Shown piece after piece: positions 34,817-42,804 of a DNA stretch of 64,000 nucleotides (within the stretch, counting starts at the first letter, position 1; each line of letters opens with the position of its first letter). The notes below the pieces were generated by a model that saw only the letters and a list, made by a program, of their open reading frames with translations, made no database searches and was not told the DNA's origin. The stretch lies in contig NZ_VDMR01000009.1 of the NCBI RefSeq assembly GCF_006346315.1, positions 62,001 to 126,000 of the forward strand. The letters run 5' to 3'. The translations under genes were made by a program, and so were the position numbers. Source of the stretch: Nocardioides litoris. GTDB lineage: Bacteria > Actinomycetota > Actinomycetes > Propionibacteriales > Nocardioidaceae.

Positions 34817-35614
34817 GTGCGCGACACCTGGTCCTCCCTCGCCCCGGCCCGCCGGCGGGTGCTGGTGGGCGCGGTCGGACTCCTGCTCGTCGTGGTGGTG
34901 GCGGTCGTCGTGGTCGCGCTCGTGCGGCGCGACGACCCGGTCGACCCCGTCGCGCAGGACCGGCCCGGGCCGGTGCTGCTCGTCCCCGGGTACGGCGGCA
35001 GCACGGCCGGTCTCGAGGTGCTGGCCGACGCGCTCCGCACCAGCGGCCGCGACGCAAGGGTCGTCGCTCCGGCAGGCGACGGCACCGGCGACCTGGAGGA
35101 CCAGGCCGCCGACCTGGCCGCCGCCGTCGACCGCGTGCTGGGGGAGACCGGCGCCCCGTCGGTCGACCTCGTCGGCTACTCCGCCGGCGGCGTCGTGGTG
35201 CGGCTCTACGTCGCCGACCTCGGCGGCGGGTCGACGGTGCGCCGCGCGGTCAGCCTGGGGTCCCCGCAGCACGGCACCGACCTGACCTCGCTCGGCGCCG
35301 CCCTCGGCGGCGCCACCTGCCCCGAGGCCTGCCGCCAGCTCGACCCCGGCTCCACGCTGCTGCGCGAGCTCAACGCCGGCGACGAGACCCCGCCCGGACC
35401 GGCCTGGGTCGCGGTCTGGACCGAGGGTGACGCCACCGTGGTGCCGGCCGACTCCGGCGCGCTCGCCGGCGCGACGTCGTACGCCGTGCAGGAGGTGTGC
35501 CCCGACCTGGCGGTGTCGCACACCGAGCTGCCCCGCGACCCCGCGGTCGCCGGGATGGTCGAGGCGGCCCTGGCGGGGGCCGAGCCGGCCGTGCCCGGAC
35601 CGGGCGTCTGCTGA
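34817..35614 (+). CDS. Membrane-anchored or secreted lipase, alpha/beta hydrolase (class 2 type)
   Basis: 265 residues. A single N-terminal hydrophobic helix (about 15-38) acts as signal or anchor. Nucleophile elbow GYSAGGVV with the catalytic Ser; oxyanion region LVPGYGGS; likely catalytic Asp in TEGDATVVPADS and His in AVSHTEL. Four cysteines are present (CPEACRQ, EVCPD and the terminal Cys), allowing disulfides. GTG start chosen at the beginning of the conserved frame. Confidence 0.82.
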   Translation: MRDTWSSLAPARRRVLVGAVGLLLVVVVAVVVVALVRRDDPVDPVAQDRPGPVLLVPGYGGSTAGLEVLADALRTSGRDARVVAPAGDGTGDLEDQAADLAAAVDRVLGETGAPSVDLVGYSAGGVVVRLYVADLGGGSTVRRAVSLGSPQHGTDLTSLGAALGGATCPEACRQLDPGSTLLRELNAGDETPPGPAWVAVWTEGDATVVPADSGALAGATSYAVQEVCPDLAVSHTELPRDPAVAGMVEAALAGAEPAVPGPGVC

Positions 35615-35630
35615 GCCCGGTCGGTCGAGG

Positions 35631-36452
35631 TCAGTCGCTGACGTCCTTGGTGGCGAAGCTGGCCCAGGCGGCGCCGAGGAAGACGACGACGTAGGCCAGC
35701 TGCAGGAGCGTGCCGCGCACGATGTCGCGCCACAGGATCGGGTCACGGAAGAGGTCGACGAACGCGATCCAGTAGCGCGTCGGCAGGTAGGGGTGCAGCA
35801 CCTGGGCGGCGTCGAGCGTGAGCAGCACCGTCGAGCCGACGAGCAGCCCGAGGGTGCCGAAGGCCGCGGCCGCGGGCGTGCGGACGACGGTCGAGAGGAA
35901 GAGCGCGACGCAGGCCACGCCGAGCATGCAGAGGATGGCGTAGCCGAAGGCGAGCCCGGTGCGCGCGACGAGCTCGGGGGTCGACAGCGCGGTGCCCGAC
36001 ACGCTCGTCGTCGGACCCGTGACGGTGATCGACTCGTCGCCCAGCAGGAGCACCCCGAGCACGTAGGCGGTGGCGGCCACGACGAGCACCGCGAGGACCA
36101 CGAAGACCATCGAGGCGACCAGCTTGGCCACCAGCAGCCGCACCCGGCCCACCGGCCGGACGAGCAGGTAGCGCAGCGTGCCCTGCTGGGCCTCCCCGGC
36201 CACGGCCTCCCCGGCGGTGAGGGCGACCGCGATGGGCAGGAACAGCGGCAGCACGATGGCCAGGGCCGCCAGCGGGTAGAGCGTGCCGTCGGTCAGCACC
36301 GCCGAGAGGAACGCAGGTCCGGTGCCCGGCCGCGGGCCGAGGTCGGTGACCGCCAGGAGCACGGCCACCAGGGCCGGGAGGGCGTCGATCATCGCGATCG
36401 TCATCCACGTACGACGGCTGCGGAGCAGCTTGGACAGCTCGACCGGGATCAC
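35631..36452 (-). CDS. ABC-2 type exporter permease
   Basis: 273 residues with six membrane helices; N-terminal VELSKLLRSRRTWMTI is the typical cytoplasmic entry of ABC-2 permeases. The GTG start overlaps the ATPase stop (GTGA). Last gene of a four-gene operon encoding an ABC-2 exporter, an RseB/LolA-like protein and a small membrane protein. Substrate unknown; could be lipid, lantibiotic or drug. Confidence 0.88.
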   Translation of the reverse strand: MIPVELSKLLRSRRTWMTIAMIDALPALVAVLLAVTDLGPRPGTGPAFLSAVLTDGTLYPLAALAIVLPLFLPIAVALTAGEAVAGEAQQGTLRYLLVRPVGRVRLLVAKLVASMVFVVLAVLVVAATAYVLGVLLLGDESITVTGPTTSVSGTALSTPELVARTGLAFGYAILCMLGVACVALFLSTVVRTPAAAAFGTLGLLVGSTVLLTLDAAQVLHPYLPTRYWIAFVDLFRDPILWRDIVRGTLLQLAYVVVFLGAAWASFATKDVSD

Positions 36453-37432
36453 CCGGCCACCTCCTCGCGGTCGGGCCGGTCGGGCCGGTCGGGCCGGTCG
36501 GGCCGGTCGAACCGGTCGGACCCGGCCCGGGTGGCTGCGAGCACGACGTCCTCGAGGCGGCGCACCTCGGCGGCGATGGAGGTGACGCGCACGCCGGCCG
36601 CGACGAGACGGGCGTTGACCGCCGCAGGGTCGGGGTCGCGCACGAGCAGGCGCTGGTCGTCGTGGGCCACGACCGTGCCGCCGAGGAGGCCGAGCGCGTG
36701 GCCGACGTCGGGCGTGGTGAGCTCGACGTGGCCGGTGGGGCGGCGCAGGTCGTCGAGCTCGTCCTGCAGGACCAGGCGGCCGCGGTCGAGCACGCCGACC
36801 CGGGTGCAGGTCTGCTCGATCTCGGCGAGCAGGTGGCTGGAGACGACGACGGTGGTGCCGGCCGCGTTGAGCTCGAGCAGCAGCCGTCGGATCTCTTGGA
36901 TGCCCTGGGGGTCGAGGCCGTTGGTCGGCTCGTCGAGCACCAGCAGCCGGGGCCGCCGGAGCAGGGCGCCGGCCAGGCCGAGGCGCTGACGCATGCCGAG
37001 GGAGTAGGCACGGACCGGTCGCTTGTCGACCCCGCCCAGGCCGACCTGCTCGAGCGCGTCGTCGACCCGGCGGGCGCGGCTGGCCCGGTCGCCGTCGGCG
37101 GCCATGGCGTCGAACAGGGCCAGGTTGCGGCGCCCGGAGAGCTGGCCGTAGGCGGCGGGCCCCTCGATCATCGCGCCGACCTGGGGGAGCACCCGGCGCC
37201 AGGCCGACGGCATCGGCTCGCCCAGCACCTCGACCCGTCCCGAGGTGGGCAGGACCAGGCCCAGCAGCATCCGCACAGTGGTGGTCTTGCCGGACCCGTT
37301 GGCGCCGAGGAACCCGTAGACGTCGCCCTCACGCACCTCGAGGTCGATGCCGTCGACGGCGGTGACCGGGCCGAAGCGCTTGGTCAGGCTCTCGGTGCGC
37401 ACCGCCACCGGGCGCTGGGACAGCTCGCTCAT
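36449..37432 (-). CDS. ABC-2 exporter ATPase
   Basis: 327 residues. Walker A GFLGANGSGKTTTVRM, signature YSLGMRQRLGLAGALL, Walker B LLVLDEPTNGLDP, switch His in VSSHLL. DrrA/CcmA-like C-terminal extension, ending in a low-complexity tail of repeated Arg-Pro-Asp triplets encoded by a 9-base tandem repeat at 36472-36516. ATG 37432 overlaps the stop of the upstream RseB-like gene. Confidence 0.92.
   Translation of the reverse strand: MSELSQRPVAVRTESLTKRFGPVTAVDGIDLEVREGDVYGFLGANGSGKTTTVRMLLGLVLPTSGRVEVLGEPMPSAWRRVLPQVGAMIEGPAAYGQLSGRRNLALFDAMAADGDRASRARRVDDALEQVGLGGVDKRPVRAYSLGMRQRLGLAGALLRRPRLLVLDEPTNGLDPQGIQEIRRLLLELNAAGTTVVVSSHLLAEIEQTCTRVGVLDRGRLVLQDELDDLRRPTGHVELTTPDVGHALGLLGGTVVAHDDQRLLVRDPDPAAVNARLVAAGVRVTSIAAEVRRLEDVVLAATRAGSDRFDRPDRPDRPDRPDREEVAG
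36472..36516. repeat. 9-base tandem repeat in the ABC ATPase C-terminus
   Basis: Four perfect copies of CGGGCCGGT (36472-36507) followed by a variant CGAACCGGT. Because nine is a multiple of three, copy changes would only add or remove Arg-Pro-Asp units in the protein tail. Confidence 0.9.
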
Positions 37433-38535
37433 CGGTCCCCCGTGTACTCGTAGCCCGCGACGGCCTCGGCTGCGGCTCGGCCCATCGCCTCGGGCGTCAC
37501 CCATCCAGCCAGCAGAAGCCCGCCGTCGTCGGAGCCGGTGATCGCCACCGTCAGCGGACCGACCGCGGCCACCGTGCGCTCCGCGGTCACCGCGGCCCCG
37601 GGCACGGCTTGCAGCTGCTCGCGGAACGGCTCGGCCTCCCGGCCGCGCAGCGGGATCGTGACCAGCTGGGTCGTGCCCGCGCCGAACACCCCGACGGCCC
37701 CGTCGGTGGCCTCGGCCTGCGGCAGCCCGACCAGCGAGCCCGGCGGCCGCAGGGGTGCGTACTGGTTGGCCGCGTCGGCGATGTCGAGCGCCTCGTCGTA
37801 CTCGACGTCGACGCGCTGGCCGGTCACCGGACCGACCTCGGCGTCGTCGGGCCGACCCGGGTCGTGCTCCACGAAGGCGGTCGTGAACGACGGCGCGGCC
37901 TGCCCGTCGGCGTACACCTCGACCCGGAGGGCGACGCCGGTCTCGCGGTCGGCCCACAGGTCGACGTGGTCGATGCTCGACAGCGGTGAAGGCGGCCGCA
38001 CCCGGAGGCCGAGCGCGGTGCGGCCGGCCACCCGCTCGTCCGACAGGCGCTCGAGGTCGTCGTCGCCGACGCCGTCCAGCACCCGGCGGGCCAGGGCGGG
38101 CGGCAGCACGTCGGAGGAGCGGGGGAGCCGGACGTCGGGGTCGCGGCTGACGGTGGCGCGGTCGCGCTCGAAGTCCCACGAGACCAGGCCGACGCCGTCG
38201 CGGCGCAGGCCGTGCTCGCCCGCGGGCAGCAGCTCGTCGACCCGCCACCGCCGGTCGTCCTGCCACCAGGCGCGCAGCCGCGTGCGCTCGCCCAGCAGCC
38301 GGCCCAGGTCGCTGAGCTCGTCGGCGGCGGGCAGCTGGAGGGCGCCGGAGGTCTCGACCAGGCCCGACCACGACGCGTCGGCCGAGGCGCGCACGCGCTC
38401 GGCCACCACGGCCGCGGTGGCGTCGTCGGCCGCCACGGGCCGGGCACGCCATGCGAGCGGCCCGGCGACGAGCAGGGCGGCGACGACGGCGACCACGGCC
38501 CACCGGCGCGGGGCGGTGCTGCGGGGTTCAGGCAT
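37429..38535 (-). CDS. Exported RseB/LolA-like protein of the ABC-2 operon
   Basis: 368 residues. N-terminal signal or anchor helix (RRWAVVAVVAALLVAGPLAW), then a domain resembling the half-barrel fold of outer-membrane lipoprotein-sorting/RseB-type proteins: repeated strands such as VSWDFERDRATVSRD, GRTALGLRVRPPSPLSSIDHVDLWADRETGVALRVEVY. Assigned by strand pattern, not by a diagnostic motif. ATG 38535 is preferred over the TTG nine bases upstream. Overlaps both neighbours, so it is in one operon with the exporter. Confidence 0.6.
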   Translation of the reverse strand: MPEPRSTAPRRWAVVAVVAALLVAGPLAWRARPVAADDATAAVVAERVRASADASWSGLVETSGALQLPAADELSDLGRLLGERTRLRAWWQDDRRWRVDELLPAGEHGLRRDGVGLVSWDFERDRATVSRDPDVRLPRSSDVLPPALARRVLDGVGDDDLERLSDERVAGRTALGLRVRPPSPLSSIDHVDLWADRETGVALRVEVYADGQAAPSFTTAFVEHDPGRPDDAEVGPVTGQRVDVEYDEALDIADAANQYAPLRPPGSLVGLPQAEATDGAVGVFGAGTTQLVTIPLRGREAEPFREQLQAVPGAAVTAERTVAAVGPLTVAITGSDDGGLLLAGWVTPEAMGRAAAEAVAGYEYTGDR

Positions 38536-39115
38536 CCCCGGCAACGGTACGACCGCGCCCCCAGCCGAGCACCGCCACGAGGGTGGCGGCCACGACCGCC
38601 CCGGTCGTGCCGAGCACCAGGTCGCCGAGGGTGTCGCCGTAGTCGCCGCCGCGCTCGCGGTAGAACAGCGCCCACTCCAGCACCTCCCACAGCACCGCCA
38701 GCAGCGCGCCGGCGCCGCCGACGAGCGGCACCAGGAGCCACCGCGGTCGCAGCACCGGCCGCGCGAGGAGGGCCAGCCCGAGCCCGATCAGGAACCAGTG
38801 GCCGGCGTGGCTGGCCTTGTCCCACCAGTCGAAGCGCGCGTAGAGGTCGAGCCAGGTCGCCGTCACGTCGGACCAGAACGGCAGCACGAGCAGCCCGAAC
38901 GCGGCGTACGGCGGCCGCTCGCCCGCAGGCCGTCCGCGGCCGCGCCACAGGACGGCCGGGAGCGCGGTGAGGACGGGGTAGACCAGCCCGCGCACGGTCC
39001 ACCCGAACCCCTCGAACTGCTCGGGGCGCAGCACCGCCGCCGCGGCGAGCTCGGCGACCAGCGCCGACCACGCGACGGTCGGGAACCACACCGGCCACCG
39101 GGATCCGCGCGTCAT
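38528..39115 (-). CDS. DUF2238/YjdF-like membrane protein
   Basis: 195 residues, five to six helices. Conserved polar residues within helices, DWWDKASHAGHWF, LWEVLEWALFY and DYGDTLGDLVLGTTGA, follow the D-x3-H / E-x2-EW / D-x6-D pattern of the DUF2238 and VanZ-like group. First gene of the ABC-2 operon; its 3' end overlaps the next start by eight bases. Function unknown. Confidence 0.65.
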   Translation of the reverse strand: MTRGSRWPVWFPTVAWSALVAELAAAAVLRPEQFEGFGWTVRGLVYPVLTALPAVLWRGRGRPAGERPPYAAFGLLVLPFWSDVTATWLDLYARFDWWDKASHAGHWFLIGLGLALLARPVLRPRWLLVPLVGGAGALLAVLWEVLEWALFYRERGGDYGDTLGDLVLGTTGAVVAATLVAVLGWGRGRTVAGDA

Positions 39116-39182
39116 CGCTCCATCATGCGTCGCCACCCGCGGGGTGGCCGACAGCCGACCGGGTGGTCGGCACGATGGGGCC

Positions 39183-39929
39183 ATGGACTCCGGAGGTGCC
39201 GCGGACGCCGCGACCGCGGATCCGCCGTCCACCCACCGGCGCTTCCGGCCCTGGGAGGGGGAGGCGCAGCGGGCCGACAAGGTCCTCGTCGCGCTGATCG
39301 TGGCCCGCGGCGTCTACGGCCTGGCCATGGTGCCGCTCATCCCGCTCATGCTCGATCCCCACCCGGTGCTCATCCAGCTCATCAGCGGCTCGTCGATCGC
39401 CGACGTCGTGGTCGGGGCGCGGGTGAGGGTGGGCGACGTGTCGTGGCCGGTCGCGATCCTCGCCGGGCTGCCGTTGTGGGTGCTGACCGACTGGATCTAC
39501 TGGTGGGCCGGCCGCCGCTGGGGCGACCGTGCCCTGGTGGCCCTGCTCTCGCGCAGCGGCCGCCCCGACGCCCACGCCCGCGCCAAGCGGGTCGAGCAGG
39601 TGATGCACCGCCTGGGCCCCTCGGCGGTGCTGCTCGCGTGGTTCCTCCCCGTCCCCAGCTTCCTGGTGTACGCCGCCGCCGGCACCGCCCGCATGCGGCT
39701 GTGGGTCTTCCTGGTCCTCGACGTCCTCGGCACCGCCCTGACCGTCGCCATCCTGGTCACCCTCGGCTACCTGGTGGGCCGGCGGGCGGTCGACCTGGTC
39801 GAGGCGTTCAACCGGTACGCCGCCCTGACCGCCGTCGCGCTCGTCGTGCTGCTCGTGCTGGTGCACCTCGTCCGTCGCCGTTCCGACCGGCGGGCGGCCC
39901 GGCGGGCCGGGTCGTCCGGCGGAGCGTGA
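39183..39929 (+). CDS. DedA-like (SNARE-associated) membrane protein
   Basis: 248 residues with five to six helices. A central ARAKRVEQVMHRLGPSAVLLAWFLPVPSF block corresponds to the conserved DedA/VTT loop (G-x-x-x-v-f-x-x-R-x-x-P) with the arginine replaced. DedA proteins are linked to membrane lipid and proton-motive-force homeostasis (undecaprenyl phosphate recycling in some). ATG 39183 chosen because the upstream in-frame part is uncharged intergenic sequence. Divergent from the ABC-2 operon. Confidence 0.7.
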   Translation: MDSGGAADAATADPPSTHRRFRPWEGEAQRADKVLVALIVARGVYGLAMVPLIPLMLDPHPVLIQLISGSSIADVVVGARVRVGDVSWPVAILAGLPLWVLTDWIYWWAGRRWGDRALVALLSRSGRPDAHARAKRVEQVMHRLGPSAVLLAWFLPVPSFLVYAAAGTARMRLWVFLVLDVLGTALTVAILVTLGYLVGRRAVDLVEAFNRYAALTAVALVVLLVLVHLVRRRSDRRAARRAGSSGGA

Positions 39930-39996
39930 GTCCCGGCTCGCGCCGGGCCGGACGACCTCGGCCGAGGGGTGCACCGGCCACCCGGATACTGGTCCG

Positions 39997-40266
39997 GTGC
40001 CGTCCCGCCGCCTGCTCGTCCCTGCGGCGGTGCTCGTCGTCGCGGCGGGCCTGCTGGGGGGAGGCTTCGAGGTCGCCCTGGGGCACGCCGCGGAGGGCTG
40101 CCACGCCGTCCGGGAGGGCTACCTGACGCCCCGCGTGGTCGCGGTGGACCGCCGCTGGTGGACCGTCGACTGCAGGCTCGACCCCCTCGACGGCGACCCG
40201 GTCTACACCGTGCACCGGCCGTGGCAGTCCGTGCGCGACATCCCCGACATCGACGGGGACGGGTAG
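39997..40266 (+). CDS. Small exported hypothetical protein
   Basis: 89 residues: N-terminal hydrophobic segment (LLVPAAVLVVAAGLLGGGF) then a 55-residue extracytoplasmic part with two cysteines (GCHAV and VDCRLD) that may pair. No family recognised. GTG start at 39997. Confidence 0.55.
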   Translation: MPSRRLLVPAAVLVVAAGLLGGGFEVALGHAAEGCHAVREGYLTPRVVAVDRRWWTVDCRLDPLDGDPVYTVHRPWQSVRDIPDIDGDG

Positions 40267-40343
40267 AGCCGCTGCCCGGCCGCGGACCGGAGTGAGCCCC
40301 CGTGCTCACGACGGCCTGCGCGCCCCGCTCGTACGGTGCCGGC

Positions 40344-40988
40344 ATGAGGCGCGTGGCACCCATCCCGATCGTGGTCGCCGGCCTGGTGCTCGTGACCGGG
40401 TGCTCGGGTCTGGTCGACACGCCGCTGGGCGCCGCGGGCGACCAGCGGGTCGTGGCCCCGGGCGAGGACATCACGGGCGAGGTCGTCCATCCCGACGGCG
40501 AGATCCGGGTGACGCTCGCCGACGGTGACGCGCCGCTGCCGCCGAACGGCCAGAACTCACGGGGTGCCCGTGCCTGCGCCTACGACGACGGGCGCTTCGT
40601 GTGCTCCACCGAGGGGCTGGACACGGGCGCCTACCGCGTCGAGGTCACCGACGCGACGTGGCAGAGCGAGGGGACCCACGTCGTCGAGGTGGTCCTCACC
40701 GACGTCCCGGACTACGACCCGCGCGTGAGCCTGGCTGACGGGGGTCGTGCCCTGCTGCTCACCGGGTGGGAGCCCGGCCGCACCGTCACCCTCACCGTGA
40801 AGGACGTCGAGTCGGCGCGCGCGGTGGCCGGTCCCCTGGGCGGGACCCCGGACGCGCGGGGCTCGCTGACCGTCGGGCTCGGCGACGTCCTCCCGGCCGG
40901 CACCTACCGCGTCGACGCCTCCGACGGGCTCTGGTCCTCGGGCACCCTCGACAACGGCTGGGCCCCGGTCTTCCTCACCATCGACTGA
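40344..40988 (+). CDS. Putative lipoprotein
   Basis: 214 residues. Signal peptide with lipobox (VLVTGCSG). The rest is mostly beta with two further cysteines (ARACAYDDGRFVCSTEGLD) near residues 85-95. No enzyme motif; ends ITID-like. ATG 40344. The last regular high-GC gene before the accessory-looking stretch. Confidence 0.65.
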   Translation: MRRVAPIPIVVAGLVLVTGCSGLVDTPLGAAGDQRVVAPGEDITGEVVHPDGEIRVTLADGDAPLPPNGQNSRGARACAYDDGRFVCSTEGLDTGAYRVEVTDATWQSEGTHVVEVVLTDVPDYDPRVSLADGGRALLLTGWEPGRTVTLTVKDVESARAVAGPLGGTPDARGSLTVGLGDVLPAGTYRVDASDGLWSSGTLDNGWAPVFLTID

Positions 40989-41362
40989 GGGTGGTCACCA
41001 GTGCCGGTCGGGCCGAGCTCGGCCGCACCGCGACTCGCTCGCCGTCATCGACGACGGTCGTGCAGAGGCCGCCAGGGAACCCGGCGAGGGTGCGGACCAG
41101 CCGACCCGTGGCCGCTTGCGGGCCTGCCATGGTGGCTCACGTCGGCGCGCGGGCCCCTCGCGCGGACGTGCCGACCACCGCATCTGCTCCAGCCGCGGCG
41201 CCGCGCCCTGCGACCAGCTCAGCACGTGCACGGGCCGGCGCTGTTCGGACGCGGACCGTCCTGGGTGCTCGGCGCTCGGACGGATGCGCCCGACCATGCC
41301 GACGTGCGGGCGACCGTCGATAGCCTCGCTGGAAGTCGTACACCATCATCCATGCCGACGAC
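40989..41362. other. Intergenic region without a convincing gene
   Basis: Short, frame-switching reading frames only. Contains the motif GCGCCCGACCATGCCG at 41286, part of a 27-base element also present at 46119-46145. The last 24 bases are an in-frame extension of the cupin gene without a start codon. Confidence 0.6.
41286..41312. repeat. Short recurring element, copy A
   Basis: 27 bases beginning GCGCCCGACCATGCCG and ending GACGTGCGGGCG, so its ends (CGCCCG/CGGGCG) are complementary. Nearly identical to 46119-46145. Confidence 0.6.
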
Positions 41363-41671
41363 GTGCCTGCCGAACGCGGCCCGCACTACGCAGCAAGCCC
41401 CTACGACGAGCGAGTCAGCGATCAGCTGGGTCTGTCCGCTTTCGCGTTGTATCAAGTGGAGTTGCCACCCAGCGCCAGCACCGAGCCCCACGACCACCTC
41501 GAAGACGGAGTCGAGGATGCCTACGCCCTCATTCGGGGGACTGGATGGCTGGTGGTCGACGGAAGTGAGGTCCCGCTCGACGTCGGGCACTTCGTAGCCG
41601 TGACGAAGGAGTCGGTACGCCACATCCGAGCCGGGACTGACGGCTGCGTCCTCATCGCGGTTTGCGCCTGA
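41363..41671 (+). CDS. Cupin domain protein
   Basis: 102 residues from GTG 41363. A small cupin: metal-ligand histidines in TEPHDHLEDGVEDAY, beta-barrel pattern GTGWLVVDGSEVPLDVGHFVAVTKESVRHIRAG. Soluble, possible metal-dependent enzyme or sensor; no partner known. The reading frame is open upstream (YTIIHADD precedes the GTG) with no ATG or GTG, so the native start may have been lost; see findings. Confidence 0.7.
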   Translation: MPAERGPHYAASPYDERVSDQLGLSAFALYQVELPPSASTEPHDHLEDGVEDAYALIRGTGWLVVDGSEVPLDVGHFVAVTKESVRHIRAGTDGCVLIAVCA

Positions 41672-41765
41672 CGGACCAGAACGGTCCACGCGATCATGTC
41701 GACGTCCGGGCGCAGCAGCCGTCGTTGTGTCGTCTGCTTGCATCCGCGGGCGGAGGCGGTGGCGT

Positions 41766-42380
41766 TCAGCGACTGTGGGACGCGGCGGGTCGGCGGGCGG
41801 ACCATTCGGTCCAGAGGACGAGGCCGACGATGACGACCGGTCCGGTGAGGTTGGTGACCACCACGGCGAGGGTGATCGGAGCGAGCAGCGCCACGGCGAT
41901 CGACGAGCACGCTTCGGCGGTCAGGCCGACGGCCCAGGCCAGGGTGAGCCGTCGGTGCAGTCGTGCCAGGCCGTCGTCGCTGGCCAGCCGCGCCTCGAAC
42001 GCCTCCCGGTCGGGCGCCAGGTCGGCCCGGATGCGGGCGATGAGCGGTCGTGACCAGGTGAGCGAGGCCAGGGCGACCGCGGCGATGACGAGGGTGATGA
42101 CGCTGTCCTTGACCAGCAGCAGCCGCGCGTCGCCGGTCAGCCAGGCCAGGGCGAGCGACAACCCGAACCGCAGCAGCACCAGCAGTCCCAGCGCATTCAG
42201 GGGGACGCCGCGCAGCCGGTCGACCCCGAGCAGGGCTGCGCTCACGGCGGCCGACCCCGCGAGCGCCCACACCGGGGCCGCACCGAGGGCGACGAGGGCC
42301 AGGTACGAGGCGATGGGCACGCCCACGTTCTGGGTGACGCCGAGCAGCGTGCCGACCCAGGCGGGTCGCTCAGTCCTCAT
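41766..42380 (-). CDS. VC0807-like integral membrane protein
   Basis: 204 residues with about six helices; the VPIASYLALVALGAAPVWALAG start and DRLRGVPLNALGLLVLLRFGLSLALAW resemble the VC0807 family (septum-site/intracellular-septation-like membrane proteins). Start ATG 42380 overlaps the MarR gene by eleven bases; last gene of the MarR-controlled operon. Confidence 0.65.
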   Translation of the reverse strand: MRTERPAWVGTLLGVTQNVGVPIASYLALVALGAAPVWALAGSAAVSAALLGVDRLRGVPLNALGLLVLLRFGLSLALAWLTGDARLLLVKDSVITLVIAAVALASLTWSRPLIARIRADLAPDREAFEARLASDDGLARLHRRLTLAWAVGLTAEACSSIAVALLAPITLAVVVTNLTGPVVIVGLVLWTEWSARRPAASHSR

Positions 42381-42804
42381 GGGCGTCCGCGTCGAGGGTG
42401 TCGCGCACCTGCGCCAGCAGGGCGGCCAGCTCGGCCACCTGTGCAGGCGCCAGCCCGGTCACGTGCGTCCCGTCGAGGTCGTGCAGCCGGCCTCGCACGC
42501 GTCGGGCGACTGCCCGGCCCTCGTCGGTCAGCGTCACGACGGTCCGCTGGCCTCGACCACCGGGGCCGTCTCGTACGACCAGGCCGCGGGCGCGCAGGCC
42601 GTCGACCAGCCCGGCCATGCTCTGCGGGCGCACCAACAGCGCGCGTGCGAGGTCGGAGGAGGACAGGTCGTCGCCGTCGAGCAGCGCGGCGAGCACCCCG
42701 AACTGCGGTCCGGTGATCCCCTCCTCCCCGATGACCTCGCTCAACCGGCGCCGCGCGAGGTGGGCCGTCTGGACCAGGGTCCACAGCACCGGAGGCCCGC
42801 TCAC
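42370..42804 (-). CDS. MarR family transcriptional regulator
   Basis: 144 residues. Winged helix-turn-helix: ITGPQFGVLAALLDGDDLSSSDLARALLVRPQSMAGLVDGLRARGL (recognition helix) and wing RTVVTLTDEGRAVARRV. GTG 42804 overlaps the monooxygenase stop. It probably represses its own operon through the perfect GTTTCAG-CATC-CTGAAAC palindrome ahead of the first gene; ligand unknown, perhaps an aromatic compound acted on by the monooxygenase. Confidence 0.9.
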   Translation of the reverse strand: MSGPPVLWTLVQTAHLARRRLSEVIGEEGITGPQFGVLAALLDGDDLSSSDLARALLVRPQSMAGLVDGLRARGLVVRDGPGGRGQRTVVTLTDEGRAVARRVRGRLHDLDGTHVTGLAPAQVAELAALLAQVRDTLDADAHED

